A stretch of 42,110 bases of DNA from Setomelanomma holmii (taxonomy: Eukaryota > Ascomycota > Dothideomycetes > Pleosporales > Phaeosphaeriaceae): NCBI GenBank assembly GCA_010015745.1, contig ML978335.1:1-42110 (forward strand), written 5' to 3'. This document shows, piece after piece, positions 19,634-30,400 of the stretch; position 1 is the first letter of the stretch; each line of letters begins with the position of its first letter. The notes beneath the pieces are model-generated. The model searched no databases and had not been told where the DNA came from. It saw only the letters and a program-made list of their open reading frames with translations. Made by a program: the position numbers and the translations under genes.

Positions 19634-20434
19634 ATGCTTCTTCTCGGCCTCACAGGCTCGATCGCGACCGGCAAATCGACCGTCTCATCCCTCCTCTCAA
19701 AGCCACCCTACTCACTGCCTATAATCGATGCCGACCTGATAGCCCGACAAGTCGTCGAGCCAGGAACAGCAGGGTATAATGCAATAGTGAAGTACTTTTC
19801 GCCGACCACACCAGACTTGCTTCTGCCCGATGCGACACCCAAAGGACGACCGCTCAACCGTCCAGCGCTGGGACGGCGAGTGTTTGGCTCTGGCGAGGAG
19901 AAGGAGCGCGACAGGAAGATGCTGAACAGCATTGTGCACCCGGCAGTAGGCAAAGAGATATACAGGCAAATGGTGTTTGCATACCTGCGTGGGCACTGGG
20001 CTGTTGTTCTTGATCTACCTCTGCTGTTTGAGAGTGGGTGGGAACGATACTGTGGCACGATCCTTGTTGTCGGTGTTTCAGATCCGTCGATACAGATACA
20101 ACGGCTGCGGAACCGCGATGCACATCTCACCGAAGAAGACGCGCGGAATCGCGTCATGAGCCAGGGCGATGTACGGGAGAAGGCAGAGCGCTGTTTGCGG
20201 AGAGGAGGTGGACGAGGTGTAGTTGTTTGGAATGATAATGACAGACCACATCTGGAGAAGGAGATTCAAAAGGTCATGCAAGATATCCAGAGTAGAAGCC
20301 CAAGATGGTGGACGCTCGCATGCTGGGTCATCCCCCCGCTTGCTGCGGCTGCAGGGCTGTGGAGTTGGTACCGCATGCGCAAAGTGCAATTGCAGTGGGA
20401 AGAGGAGAAGAAACGATCGAAAGCAAAGCTGTGA
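19634..20434 (+). CDS. CAB5: Dephospho-CoA kinase
   Basis: The enzyme phosphorylates the 3'-hydroxyl of dephospho-CoA with ATP, the last step of coenzyme A synthesis. The 266-codon intronless frame shows the P-loop GSIATGKST at residues 8-16, IIDADLIARQVVEPG (substrate-side Asp) at 30-44, NSIVHPAV at 98-105, VVLDLPLLFESG at 124-135 and RLRNRDAHLTEEDARNRVMSQ in the lid and arginine region. This matches CoaE and yeast Cab5 in order and length. After the kinase domain there is a hydrophobic segment (about residues 226-245, WWTLACWVIPPLAAAAGLW) and a basic tail, so the protein is probably tail-anchored in a membrane (mitochondrial outer membrane or ER), as in other fungal homologues. The start directly precedes the P-loop strand. 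Confidence 0.95.
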   Translation: MLLLGLTGSIATGKSTVSSLLSKPPYSLPIIDADLIARQVVEPGTAGYNAIVKYFSPTTPDLLLPDATPKGRPLNRPALGRRVFGSGEEKERDRKMLNSIVHPAVGKEIYRQMVFAYLRGHWAVVLDLPLLFESGWERYCGTILVVGVSDPSIQIQRLRNRDAHLTEEDARNRVMSQGDVREKAERCLRRGGGRGVVVWNDNDRPHLEKEIQKVMQDIQSRSPRWWTLACWVIPPLAAAAGLWSWYRMRKVQLQWEEEKKRSKAKL

Positions 20435-20797
20435 AGCGTAATGTTTGCTATGTCTCGAGGCAGCGGGAGGGTTCGTGCTGGTGTTTGTGGGCGCATAGAT
20501 ATCCTAGCAATTGGCAGCACGGGTACTGTGTAACGGCAAATGTCTTTTCACCTTGGTTGGGAGCGTATCTCATATATCGTGGCTATCTTCTTCTCCTTTC
20601 ATGATGGCATTAAGGTTTCTCGCCCTCACTTTCACTTCTAGGCTGCTCTGATGCCGTCATTCTCCGCCTCAACCTCTTAATTCCCCCCTCACCATTTTCA
20701 CTCCCGCAAAATTACCAAACGACATGATCCTCTTTATCCGTTCAGTCCATACCACAACATCTACTCGACCAAACCTTACCGCAGTTGCAACTGCGCC
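20435..20797. other. Intergenic region with promoter of the downstream gene
   Basis: Tail-to-head spacer of about 360 bases. A pyrimidine-rich tract (about 20575-20720) precedes the ATG at 20798. No other feature. Confidence 0.45.
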
Positions 20798-22633
20798 ATG
20801 AGCTCAATAACCTCACCGTCCTTCGTCGACGATGGTGGCTCCTTCCAAAAGCGCATACCCCGCGGCCTTCACCCTGCCCATATCGCGAAGTGGATCGACA
20901 GCTCGAACTCGGACACTACATCAGCATATACAGGCAGCTACATCGACGACGGCGCAGACATGTTGTATGCTTCCGGGGGCGCACCTGGATTTGGGAAGAT
21001 CGACCCGAAGTTCTACAAGCAGCGAAAGAGGAAGGAAGGGAAAGATGGAGTGTGGAATGAAGATATACAAAAGGCGGTGGCTGGGGATATCCAGAGGAGT
21101 TTGGACAAGATGCGCGGCGTGAGGAATGTGGAGATCAAGAGCGTTGGTGCGGAGAAGAAGTCTCAGGAGGCTAAAGATAGGGAAAAGGACACTGTGATGG
21201 TTCCACTGCCACCGAAATGGGGAACATTCGTGATCAAAGCAGATGACGGACGTGTCATTGTCGTTGATGAAGATGGCGAGTTTGACTCTGGACCTCGAAA
21301 GCTTGCGCCAGAGCAGCAGTCGGTGAAGTGGATCAAGGCACCTACGATGATCGATACGCCGTCTGTACCCCCGCCGTCACTGAAGCATTCAGCTTCGCGA
21401 GACAAGGAAAGAAGAACGAAGGAGAGGAAGAAACACAAAGAGATCTCATTGCCAACAAAGACACTCACACCTATTCCAGAGTCAGAATACGAAGATGGCT
21501 ACGTGCCTTCAGCTGGCGAAGACCTTTTCTCGCCCACTGGTTTCTTCATGACTGGTGGCGCCGATGGCTGGCCTTCTCGACCTGCAACCTCCACAACGTC
21601 ACCAGTCAAATCAGCCAGAAGCAGTCAGCGATCAGCGACCTCAACACCGTTGAAGCCTGCCTCGCCTATACGCTCACCACCGGGAAGCTGGCCGTCCCCA
21701 CCGCAGTCGCCCACGAAATCGGTTACTCAGTCTTCTACAAAGAGTGAGTTGTGGGGGAAGCAATCGCATCGGTCGAGCTCAAGCAAACATTCGCGCCGGT
21801 CAGGGAAGAAGGACTTCGATAACGTGTCTAACAAGACGTACTCAACGTACCGGCCTGTGACCGTTGAGGACGCACCTGATACCTCGTCAGAGAATGCGCC
21901 CATTGTCAAACAGGTTTCGTGGGCTGGAAGTCAGAAAGGAAGCGTGAGCGGATGGGGCGGTAGCAACGACGGCTTGGGAGACTGCCATAAGAGCAGCGTC
22001 AAGAGCAGCAAGTACGGCAGTGACGCTATAGAAGACGAAGCTTGGACTGCCAGCGAGGCTGCCAGCGAGATCCACATGGGCGCGAGTGTGCAGAACTGGG
22101 TTGGTGATCGCGTCAAGACCATAAGTGAAACTAGCACGCACAAGTCTCGAGCTCGCAGTCACCGAAGCCGCAGACACAAGACTCGCAGCCAGTCGAGGTC
22201 TCATGCACCTAGCGAACACAGCTGGGCGGATGGCGACAAGGACAGTGAAGCGACTTGGGACGGCTACGAGAAGCCTAAGACATTGAGCGAAGTCAGCGTT
22301 GCTGGTACGGGAAGTGAGCGAAGTTGGCCAGATAGTCAGGCATCTGAGCAACGCCATGGATCACGAGTATCCAGTCATCGCAGTCGCCGAAGCAAAAAAA
22401 GCAACAAGCCTGCCAGCCAGAGTCGGTGGGGAGGGGGCAGCGAACAGAGCTGGGCTGGAAGTCAGAGAGCGAATGTGGATGGATGGCCCAGCGATCAGAC
22501 GGAAAGCGAAGATGGTCAAGCGACATACGCGAATGGGTATGACGAGGATAACGCAACATATCTGAACGAGAATTGGGGCGGTGTGAAGGTTCGAGTAGGG
22601 AGTAGGCGCGAGAGCGTTGCTGGATGGGCTTGA
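20798..22633 (+). CDS. Disordered Ser/Arg-rich protein with GW/WG motifs
   Basis: A single frame of 611 codons. An ordered-looking N-terminus (residues 1-165: FQKRIPRGLHPAHIAKWIDS, APGFGKIDPKFYKQRKRK, PPKWGTFVIKADDGRVIVVDEDGEF) is followed by a long Ser/Pro/Arg-rich, probably disordered tail. In the tail Trp recurs in Gly/Ser context: ADGWPS (258), ELWGK (319), SGWGGS (386), RWGGGS (544), DGWPSD (563), NWGGV (593), AGWA (610), plus SWAGS, SWADG and SWPDS. Eight tryptophans sit in GW or WG pairs. SR-type runs (RARSHRSRRHKTRSQSRS, residues 451-468) are also present. No catalytic domain is seen. The N-terminus looks conserved enough to be a fungal family, which I cannot name. The WG pattern resembles Argonaute-binding hooks, but this is inference only. 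Confidence 0.82.
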   Translation: MSSITSPSFVDDGGSFQKRIPRGLHPAHIAKWIDSSNSDTTSAYTGSYIDDGADMLYASGGAPGFGKIDPKFYKQRKRKEGKDGVWNEDIQKAVAGDIQRSLDKMRGVRNVEIKSVGAEKKSQEAKDREKDTVMVPLPPKWGTFVIKADDGRVIVVDEDGEFDSGPRKLAPEQQSVKWIKAPTMIDTPSVPPPSLKHSASRDKERRTKERKKHKEISLPTKTLTPIPESEYEDGYVPSAGEDLFSPTGFFMTGGADGWPSRPATSTTSPVKSARSSQRSATSTPLKPASPIRSPPGSWPSPPQSPTKSVTQSSTKSELWGKQSHRSSSSKHSRRSGKKDFDNVSNKTYSTYRPVTVEDAPDTSSENAPIVKQVSWAGSQKGSVSGWGGSNDGLGDCHKSSVKSSKYGSDAIEDEAWTASEAASEIHMGASVQNWVGDRVKTISETSTHKSRARSHRSRRHKTRSQSRSHAPSEHSWADGDKDSEATWDGYEKPKTLSEVSVAGTGSERSWPDSQASEQRHGSRVSSHRSRRSKKSNKPASQSRWGGGSEQSWAGSQRANVDGWPSDQTESEDGQATYANGYDEDNATYLNENWGGVKVRVGSRRESVAGWA

Positions 22634-23594
22634 TCGTTCCTTCCTCATACCTTTGGCAGGCGCTTCCTTGTGTCGAGCTCTGAAGCAATTGGCATACGAG
22701 TGACATAAGAAATTCTACGACCAAATCAGTTCAATGCCTACCTTCATGTCAGCCAACGAAAACCCAGCCCTTCGGTGCATGTCCGCAAACTCGCGTGCAT
22801 ACTGCCTCGACACGGAAGGCGCCTGCACGCATCACCGCGTCGAAACCCACGGCAAACCACATGTGCTACTCGACCAACAGATCCATTGCCCAACCTCTCC
22901 CCATTATCCACAATGACCTCAACATGATACCCACTACTGCAGTCAAGTGCAGCTGAGCCTCAGGCCGTGCTCACAAGCTGCCTCACCACGCTGCAAGACC
23001 CAGGATTCGCGCTGCAAACTCGCGTTCACGTCCGCTCAGCTTTCGCACCTCGATCGCGTTCGGTGGCGCGGATCACCTTGCAGCACGGCTCTTCCGCATC
23101 CAATGAATCGCTCCGCATTGATTGGCCTATGGTGCAGAAACAGGATTGTGCGGCAATCATCCCTGGCGGGTGGGAAAGGCGGACGCGAAGACGGCCCCTA
23201 AGTACGCGATGGACACGCTAGACGCAACGGGAACGCGTAGAGTGGACCTAATACCTTCGAGGGCGCCCGCTGAGCTCCGTTTCTCCCTTCTGTTCCTCAG
23301 GCTTTTGGTTGTGTGGAAGACTTCGACGATTGATTGCGAGAGACGGTTGTTTTGATCTGGTATTGAGACAGAGTTTGTTGTTGTTGATCTTTGTAATTGC
23401 AGCGTTGCTGGGCGCCAGCTGAGACACGTTCGAACGACTCCCCGCTTTCGCGTATCAGCGACTTCACGACACCACAACCACGACTTCAACATCTTTACGG
23501 ATTTATACTCCGCGTTGGACATCAGAGTCAAGTCTCGATTGAAGAGCTCTTTGATCTATTTCTACACAATTCTTCAATTCGAACACTCGCTACC
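22634..23594. other. Intergenic region
   Basis: About 960 bases between two plus-strand genes. Small frames (for example 22734-22916) lack motifs and codon support. The last 200 bases are likely the promoter and leader of the KEN-box gene. Confidence 0.45.
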
Positions 23595-24881
23595 ATGTCT
23601 ACAATTACGCGCCAGCCCTTCGGCGAGCTCAGTGACTCGCGTCTGCAAGTCCTGCAGAGCGCGAAAAACCGGCAAAACGGTAAGACACATGAAGGTCGGG
23701 CAAAATCTCGAAGCTAAACGCGATTCTCAGCCATCCTACCCAATTTCACCTCACCCATGAAGCCCATCACCACCCCCTCCACCGGAAAACGCCAACGCGC
23801 TCCCGAGATCTTCGAAGACGCCCCGGACTCGGAGAACATGGACCCATCCATCTTCTGCTCGCCGACCAAGAAATCCAAAACCAGCTCTACCCTCGACTTC
23901 GACTTCGTCAAGCCATCCAAATTCAGTCTCATCTCGTCGCCTGTCAAAAGTGTCTCCCTGAACGCTACGCCTTCGGTCCTGTCTACGCGCAAAATCCTCA
24001 TGCCCTCTAGCACCGCAAAGTCGACACCGATCAACAACTCCCGCGGCTCGCCCAAGAACAAACGCATCGCAGCAATCTCAAAGCACCGCCGACACTCCTC
24101 CTCGCCCTTCCGCCGTGTCGATCCCCCCTCCTTCACGCAGTCTAGCCCAGCACTTCCCTTCAGCATCGACGCTGCTCTCAGCGGCACTATCTCGGGCTAC
24201 ACGCCCAAGTCAACCGTCACCATTCCTACTCCTACGCCGGCTACTGCAGCCCCTGTAGCGAGCGCGCTGGAAGACTCGATGCCCAAGTCCTGGTTCTTCG
24301 AGATCCACGAAGACACGCCTGAGCAAGAAGCTGCGAATCTGATGGAACATAGCGCGTCTGTGCTTGATATTAGTTCTGACGACGACGCTGCGACGAAGCA
24401 GCGCAACGAAGAACTCGAGCGTGGAAAGGAAAACATACCACCACCGGACTTCCTTGCCGCTCAGCCTCGCGCAGCCATCTCGACCTCATCGTCGGATGTT
24501 ATTGGACAGAGTGAGACTGACGTCCCAGCTAAGCGCCAAACTCGTCTCCGGAAATTCGTCCAAGACGCCATGGATGAGGATCGTCAACCACTTGGAGACC
24601 TCGCTCCGTCTGAGTTCTATGGCGAGGGATGTGATGCGAGCTCGTATGTCACTGTGGACGCCGGGATCGAGAAGCCGTCGGGGTTGTCGAAGGAGTTTGA
24701 TTTTAGTTGTGAGAGTCCTGAGAGACCCGCTGTTGAAGAGGATGTTCGAAAAGTCGAGGAGGTCGTTGAGGCTAAGAAGGTCGATGACTTTGTCGTGCAT
24801 GTGGATGAGGAGGTTGTTAGTGTCCATGTTGATGAGAACAGTGCGCCGGCGGTTGAGGCTGTTCCTGCCGTCGTGTCATGA
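23595..24881 (+). CDS. Disordered nuclear-type protein with KEN box
   Basis: Two exons, 23595-23679 and 23731-24881, joined over a 51-nt intron (GTAAGA..TCAG), give 411 residues. The long frame's own first Met (23757) is internal: exon 1 adds MSTITRQPFGELSDSRLQVL and SAKNRQN, then ILPNFTSP continues into it. The chain is Ser/Pro/Lys-rich and mostly disordered, with short conserved-looking blocks: RQPFGEL at the N-terminus, SWFFEIHEDTPEQEAANLM, and the related RQPLGDL. GKENIPPPD is a consensus KEN box and DRQPLGDL an RxxL (D-box-like) motif, the signals that send cell-cycle proteins to the APC/C ubiquitin ligase. I recall similar hypothetical proteins in other ascomycetes but no confirmed function; a cell-cycle-regulated role is inference from motifs. 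Confidence 0.82.
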
Positions 24882-25491
24882 GCGTTGCTTTCATGTTTCC
24901 TTGTTGATTTTATTTCCTGTCTCGATACGTCTGTCGCTGTCACTGTCTTGGGTATACTGGCGTCACAGGTGTTTGTCCTGAGTCGATGGCTCGGCGTTGG
25001 TGGCAGGCTTCACATCGATACCAAGTTTTGCTCTTGCTTTAGTGTTTTGAATACATCACTAAACATTCACACATCCCTTCTTCAAGTACGATTGCGTGAG
25101 TCAAAGTGCTCCTTATTTCATCTTAGCCTGAACGCACACATGATATGCTCACCTTCCAATCCGGAGCGACCGTGTTTCGGGCGTACAGCATATAATGCGG
25201 CTTCGCTCACAATGCTCTCACTACTAGCCCGCACGGCGCACGAGTACATCTGCACTGGATCGGGTTTTGAGAAGGAATATGCAATACATCAGAGCTACCA
25301 AAATCCGGGACGTGGATATCTACCGATTTCTACGCCTAACGCCTGCTCGCCCGATGCTTGTCCATGCCGGCCCATTCATGTTACTCTTTTCGCGAAGAAT
25401 GTCAGCCAATTCCCTCGGCACATTGACTGGGGGAGGTGAACTGTACTAGAAAAGCCAAATTAGCACATGCCGAGCAAGACGGGAGAAGAGC
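24882..25491. other. Convergent intergenic region
   Basis: Three-prime flanks of the KEN-box gene and of HAT2, about 610 bases. A 184-codon open stretch here has no ATG at its start, no family signal and no splice support. Confidence 0.5.
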
Positions 25492-27097
25492 TCAGTCTGA
25501 GACTTCTCCATGATTCACCGTCTTATTCAGAGGCTCGACAAGTTTGCGGGCCGGTCGGAAAATCTGGAGCTGGTTGTCTTCGGCGGCGCCCATCATGACC
25601 CACGGATCATTCTTGTTCCAGTCAAAGTCGCAGATACGGTTTGTGAAGCCGCCGTGCATGAAGAGCCTGGAAATCTCGTTAGTATAAGGTCCTTTCAGAT
25701 ATGATATCGAAACATACAGCTCGGGAGGACCATCTTCCGCTTCTTCCTCCGTCTGCTCGTCGCCAATCTTGCTCAGATCCCAGAAGTTGATGCGGCGATC
25801 GTAGCTAGAACTGGCAAGAATAGAAGCGTCCTGAGGATGAAACTGTAGTCCAATGACATCTCCACGATGACTTTGTAAAGTGTGCAGCTTCTTCTCGAAG
25901 TTTCGTAGATCCCAGAGACCGATAGTCTTGTCCGCCGAGCCAGTAGCGAAGATGGACTCGAACTCGGGGTGGAATGCAATGCAGTTCACGGCATCGGCGT
26001 GCGCTTCCTTCCTATATAGCGCCTTCTGGTGAGTGGCCATCCGGGTGTCGATGACCTGCCATGTAAGATCGTCGGATGCGGTACCGATGAGCTGTTGGTG
26101 GATCGGGTGATATTGGACATCGTTCACGGTCGCGCTATGCACTGTGTATGATGCTGTCGGGCTGATGCTCTTGTTGCTCTTGGAATACCCACTCTTGATG
26201 TCCCATGTCTTGACTGTGGTGTCTTCGTTTCCTGTCACCAAATGACCTTCGTTAAGAGGGCTCCAGCTCAGTCCAAAGCCTTCCCGCTCATGTCCCACGA
26301 GTTCGGCCTCAAATTGTATCGCGTCACCCTTTGGCTGCAGGGGGTGCTTGGTCCGGTCGAAGATGAGGACCTTGCCGTCTACGCAGAGCGATGCAATCAT
26401 GTCCGGGTTCTGTGGCTGGTAGCGCGCCTTGTTGACTTCGCCTGGGTGGTTGATCTTCTGGACGATCTTGAAGTCGAAGGGTCGTTTCGCATTGCCGTGG
26501 CCGCCAATTTCTCCCCGCTCCTCATTGAGCTCTGAGAGATCTGGTACGCGAAAGTCAGGAATCTCGCAGTGCGCGATCTGGAGATAGTTCTGTGCTTGGT
26601 TCGATGTGTGTGTGCCGAGTATGATGCGGTGCTGGCTCATGTTGGTGCCTTCAACTCTGTAGACCATCAGCGCCCATATTTTCGGCTCTTAGTTGTGAGC
26701 ATACGGTTTCTTGTCAGGCAGCCATTGCGTGGTGAGGGTAGGCCACTCGAGTGCGCGGCCATAGAGCATGTCGTAGAGGAAGACGGAGTTCTTTTTCCAT
26801 ATTTTGTACTCCTCGTTGATGATCTTGTGCTCGATCTGTTCCTGGTCGTCCATCTCACGCGCGTCGAGAGCGTCTAGGGGGAAAATTAGCAGGCTACTCT
26901 CTGATACTATTCTCCGATACTGCGTGGCCTTGGAGAGGGTTCAAATGAAGCAGCGTGGGCAGTGTGTAGCAACATTCACCAGGCCGCTTCGCAGCGACGT
27001 GTTGGCCAGAGAGCACCCGGAGAGCTTGTTGCACACAGAAGGAATGCTAGTGCAGTGCTGTATGTATGATTAACTTACCACTCATAGTTTCGTCCAT
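25492..27097 (-). CDS. HAT2: Histone acetyltransferase type B subunit 2 (RbAp46/48-type WD40 histone chaperone)
   Basis: Four exons on the minus strand (27097-27079, 26873-26705, 26656-25718, 25666-25492) give 433 residues. The first intron is long (about 204 nt), the others 48-51 nt. The product binds histone H4 and directs the Hat1 acetyltransferase to K5/K12 of new H4; the same fold serves CAF-1 and other chromatin complexes. The N-terminal helix reads INEEYKIWKKNSVFLYDMLY and is followed by ALEWPTLTTQWLP, the histone-binding signature. Seven WD repeats follow (for example DTTVKTWDIKSG, DKTIGLWDLRN, DRRINFWDLSKIG), then PPELLFMHGGFTNRICDFDWN near the end. The exon-3/4 intron is needed to restore PPELLFMHGG, and the tiny first exon to provide a start. 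Msi1 is the main alternative; overall order and length favour HAT2. Confidence 0.9.
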
Positions 27098-27483
27098 GTT
27101 GTGATGTTCTATGAAGAGTCTGAAGGAAGTCGAGTGTCTGCGATGCTCAAGTGGTCGCGAGGGAAAGCTCTCCGCACCGACGCGCCGCTCTACCAAAGTT
27201 CGCGTCAAGCTTAGCGACCAGGATCACCCGCTAGCGCAGGCCCACGCTTGGCGTTGCCTCGATATATCCATTGCGTCTGCGAACGTTGCTTGACTCTTTG
27301 AAGACCTCCGCGTCGAGAACCTCACCCTCAACTCCGCCCGCTTCCACAGCCTCTGCGCCTCGTGCGCCCCCTCCTTTCACTCGCTCCCATCCCTCTGTCC
27401 ATGACTGGCGCAAACATAAACCGCCACACCGAGTCGGCATCATCTATCGTCAAGCTACCTATTGCTAGAGACCAGCAGCAGTC
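27098..27483. promoter_or_regulatory. Shared bidirectional promoter of HAT2 and XRN1
   Basis: Only 386 bases separate the start codons of two divergent conserved genes, so regulatory sequence must be shared or adjacent. A Pro/Ser-coding look near 27300-27400 is a by-product of a pyrimidine-rich leader. No TATA box was found. Confidence 0.55.
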
Positions 27484-30400
27484 ATGGGTGTTCCCAAATT
27501 CTTCCGATGGATGTCAGAGCGCTATCCAGGCATCTCGCAGCTCATTGCGGAAAATCGCATTCCCGAGTTCGACTGCCTCTATGTTCGTAGCATTGAGCCA
27601 CACTGAGTACCAGGCTGACCATGAATCGCAGCTTGACATGAACGGCATTATTCACAACTGCACCCATAATGACTCCGATGGCGCCACGGCCCGCAAAGCA
27701 GAGGACAAGATGTTCATTGACATCTTCAACTATATCGAGCATTTGTTTGGGAAGATCAAGCCCAAGCAGCTCTTCTTTATGGCCATCGACGGTGTCGCCC
27801 CGCGCGCCAAGATGAATCAGCAGCGAGCGCGTCGCTTCCGGACAGCCCTTGACGCTGAGAAGGCCCGTGAAAAGGCCATTCGTGAAGGCGTCGAAATGCC
27901 CAAGGAGGAAGCCTTCGACAGCAACTGCATCACTCCCGGCACCGAGTTTATGGCGAAGCTCACGCAGCAACTGAAGTACTTCATCAACAAGAAGGTCTCC
28001 GAGGACCTGGACTGGCAGGGCGTGGAAGTCGTTCTGTCCGGTCACGAGGTCCCTGGAGAGGGTGAGCACAAGGTCATGGAGTATATCCGCCAGGCAAAGG
28101 CACAACCGGGCTACGACCCGAACCGCCGCCACTGTCTGTACGGCCTTGATGCAGATCTGATTATGTTGGGTCTGCTCAGCCATGATCCTCACTTCTGCTT
28201 GCTGCGTGAGGAGGTGACCTTTGGTCGCCAGAGCCAGACCAAGTCCAAGGAGCTGGAACACCAGAACTTCTATCTCATGCACCTTTGCATCGTTCGGGAA
28301 TATCTAGAGTTGGAGTTCCAGGAACTAGAAGAGCCCGGTGCTCTCAGCTTCCCATTTGACATGGAGCGTGTTATTGACGATTTCATCCTCATGGCTTTCT
28401 TTGTTGGCAACGATTTCCTTCCCAATCTTCCGCATTTGCACATCAACGAGGGCGCTTTGGCTCTCATGTTCAGCGTATACAAGACCGTGTTGCCCAAGGC
28501 CAAGGGCTACATCAACGAAGAAGGCGTGATCAACATGGAGCGGTTGGCACTGTTGCTGGAGGAGCTGTCGCAAATAGAATTTCGACATTTCGAGTCCGAA
28601 AACGCCGATGCCGCGTGGTTTAAAGGCAAACGTCTGGAGAAGGAGGACGTGATGCAGAAGACCGCAAAACGAGGTACGATTGTCATGTCGACCAAGCAGA
28701 AAGAGATCTTTTCCAAGATCAAGAGCTGGGTAGGATACTACCTGGAGAAGAAGGAGCAGGTTCCGTTGGATCTGCCAGTGGAACTGAACGCAGAGGACCG
28801 CAAGTTCGTTCAAGAGCTGGCGGATCGGCTGCATCTGCCGTGGCAGACTGTTCAGAACGACGATGGTGACCGCAATCTGCAAATAGCCACCCCACCAAAA
28901 CTGGTCGAAGACGTCGATGATGACGAGGAAGAAGACATGGACGATGAGTCCACGAAAGCGATCGTACGAGTTATTCAAAAGTACGAGAATGCGAAGATTG
29001 TTGACATCTCGCCCGAAGATGCGCAGAACGAGATGCAGAAGAAGTACGACGAGAAGTTTGAGGCCTGGAAGAACGACTACTACAAGAGCAAGTTCGAATG
29101 GGATCGCAGTAATGAGGAAGAGTTGCGCAAATTGACGGAGAACTATGTGCAGGGCCTGCAATGGGTTCTCTACTATTACTACCGCGGTGTAGCATCATGG
29201 CCGTGGTACTATGGTTTCCACTACTCGCCCATGATATCAGACGTCAAAAGAGGTCTGAAGGCGAACATCGATTTCAAACTTGGTCAACCTTTCAAACCCT
29301 TTCAACAGCTGATGGGTGTCTTGCCGGACCGCAGTAAGAAGATTGTACCGCAGGCGTACCATCCGCTCATGACCAGCCCGGACTCGCCCATCATCGACTT
29401 CTACCCACGAGACTTCACCCTTGACATGAATGGCAAGAAGCAAGACTGGGAGGCCGTGGTGAAGATCCCTTTCATCGAGGAAGACAGGCTACTGAATGCA
29501 ATGGCAACGAAAGAGAACGACCTATCGGCGGACGAGAAGGCCCGAAACTCCTTCGGCGTCTCGCTGAAATTTACCTACTCTAAGGAGCTGGACTTCATCT
29601 TCCCTTCTTCGCTTCCGGGAGTGTTCCCAGATCTGCCGCACTGCAAGTGCATCGAGAACATATACGAGTTACCAACTATGGACGGGCTTGAATACTACAT
29701 CGGTTTGATGGACGGGGTCAAGCTGGGAGCGTCGGCTTTGGCTGGCTTCCCGAGCTTGAAGGTATTGCCATTCCACGGGAAGCTTGATTTCGCAAGCGTA
29801 AACGTCTTCCAGCAGGACAGCCGCAACGAGAGCATGACGGTCACGCTCCTGGACACGGAGCCACGACAGCCCGTAAGCCATGCCAAGGAGAAGTTGGGCA
29901 AGCCAGTCCATATCGGCTATCCATTCCTTCATGAGGCTCGAGTTGTCAAGGTTGCAGACGAACTATTCGATTATGTGTTACCCGAGACTGGACCAAACGT
30001 CCCTGTCGCCATTCCTCATGGACCGAAGGAGATCTCAGACTGGAAAAAGACTGCGGACCGCATCGAGAAGAACTACAGCAAGCGGCTTGGTATAATGATT
30101 GGAGAAGTTGAGTCTCTTGTTTACGTAGAAATGCTCAAGGGTCTGAGGAAGACCGACGAAGGTGCAACCATCAAAGAGTATGGCGAGGTGCAAGGACAGC
30201 AAGTTGAATACGCAACTCAGACAATCGTCGACGACGTCATCAGCGCAGACCCTCGCTTCTTGGAGAAAGAAGCTTTGCCTATCGAGGAAGAGTTTCCCGA
30301 AGGCGCTCGAGCGTTCTATCTTGGCGACTACGCCTATGGTCGACCGCTGCAAATCGTCGGCCATGCGGACAACAAAGCTACTATCATGGTAGCCAAGCTG

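Noticed and set aside
22734..22916. 60-codon frame in the 22.6-23.6 kb gap
   Set aside because: Short, no motif; could be a small gene but nothing supports it.
24885..25439. 184-codon plus-strand frame after the KEN-box gene
   Set aside because: No ATG at its start, no family signal, lies in a convergent 3' region.
27362..27483. Upstream extension of the XRN1 open frame (a 1500-codon version)
   Set aside because: That frame reads non-homologous sequence before LDMNG; the true N-terminus MGVPKFFRWMSERYPG starts at 27484 in another frame and is spliced in.
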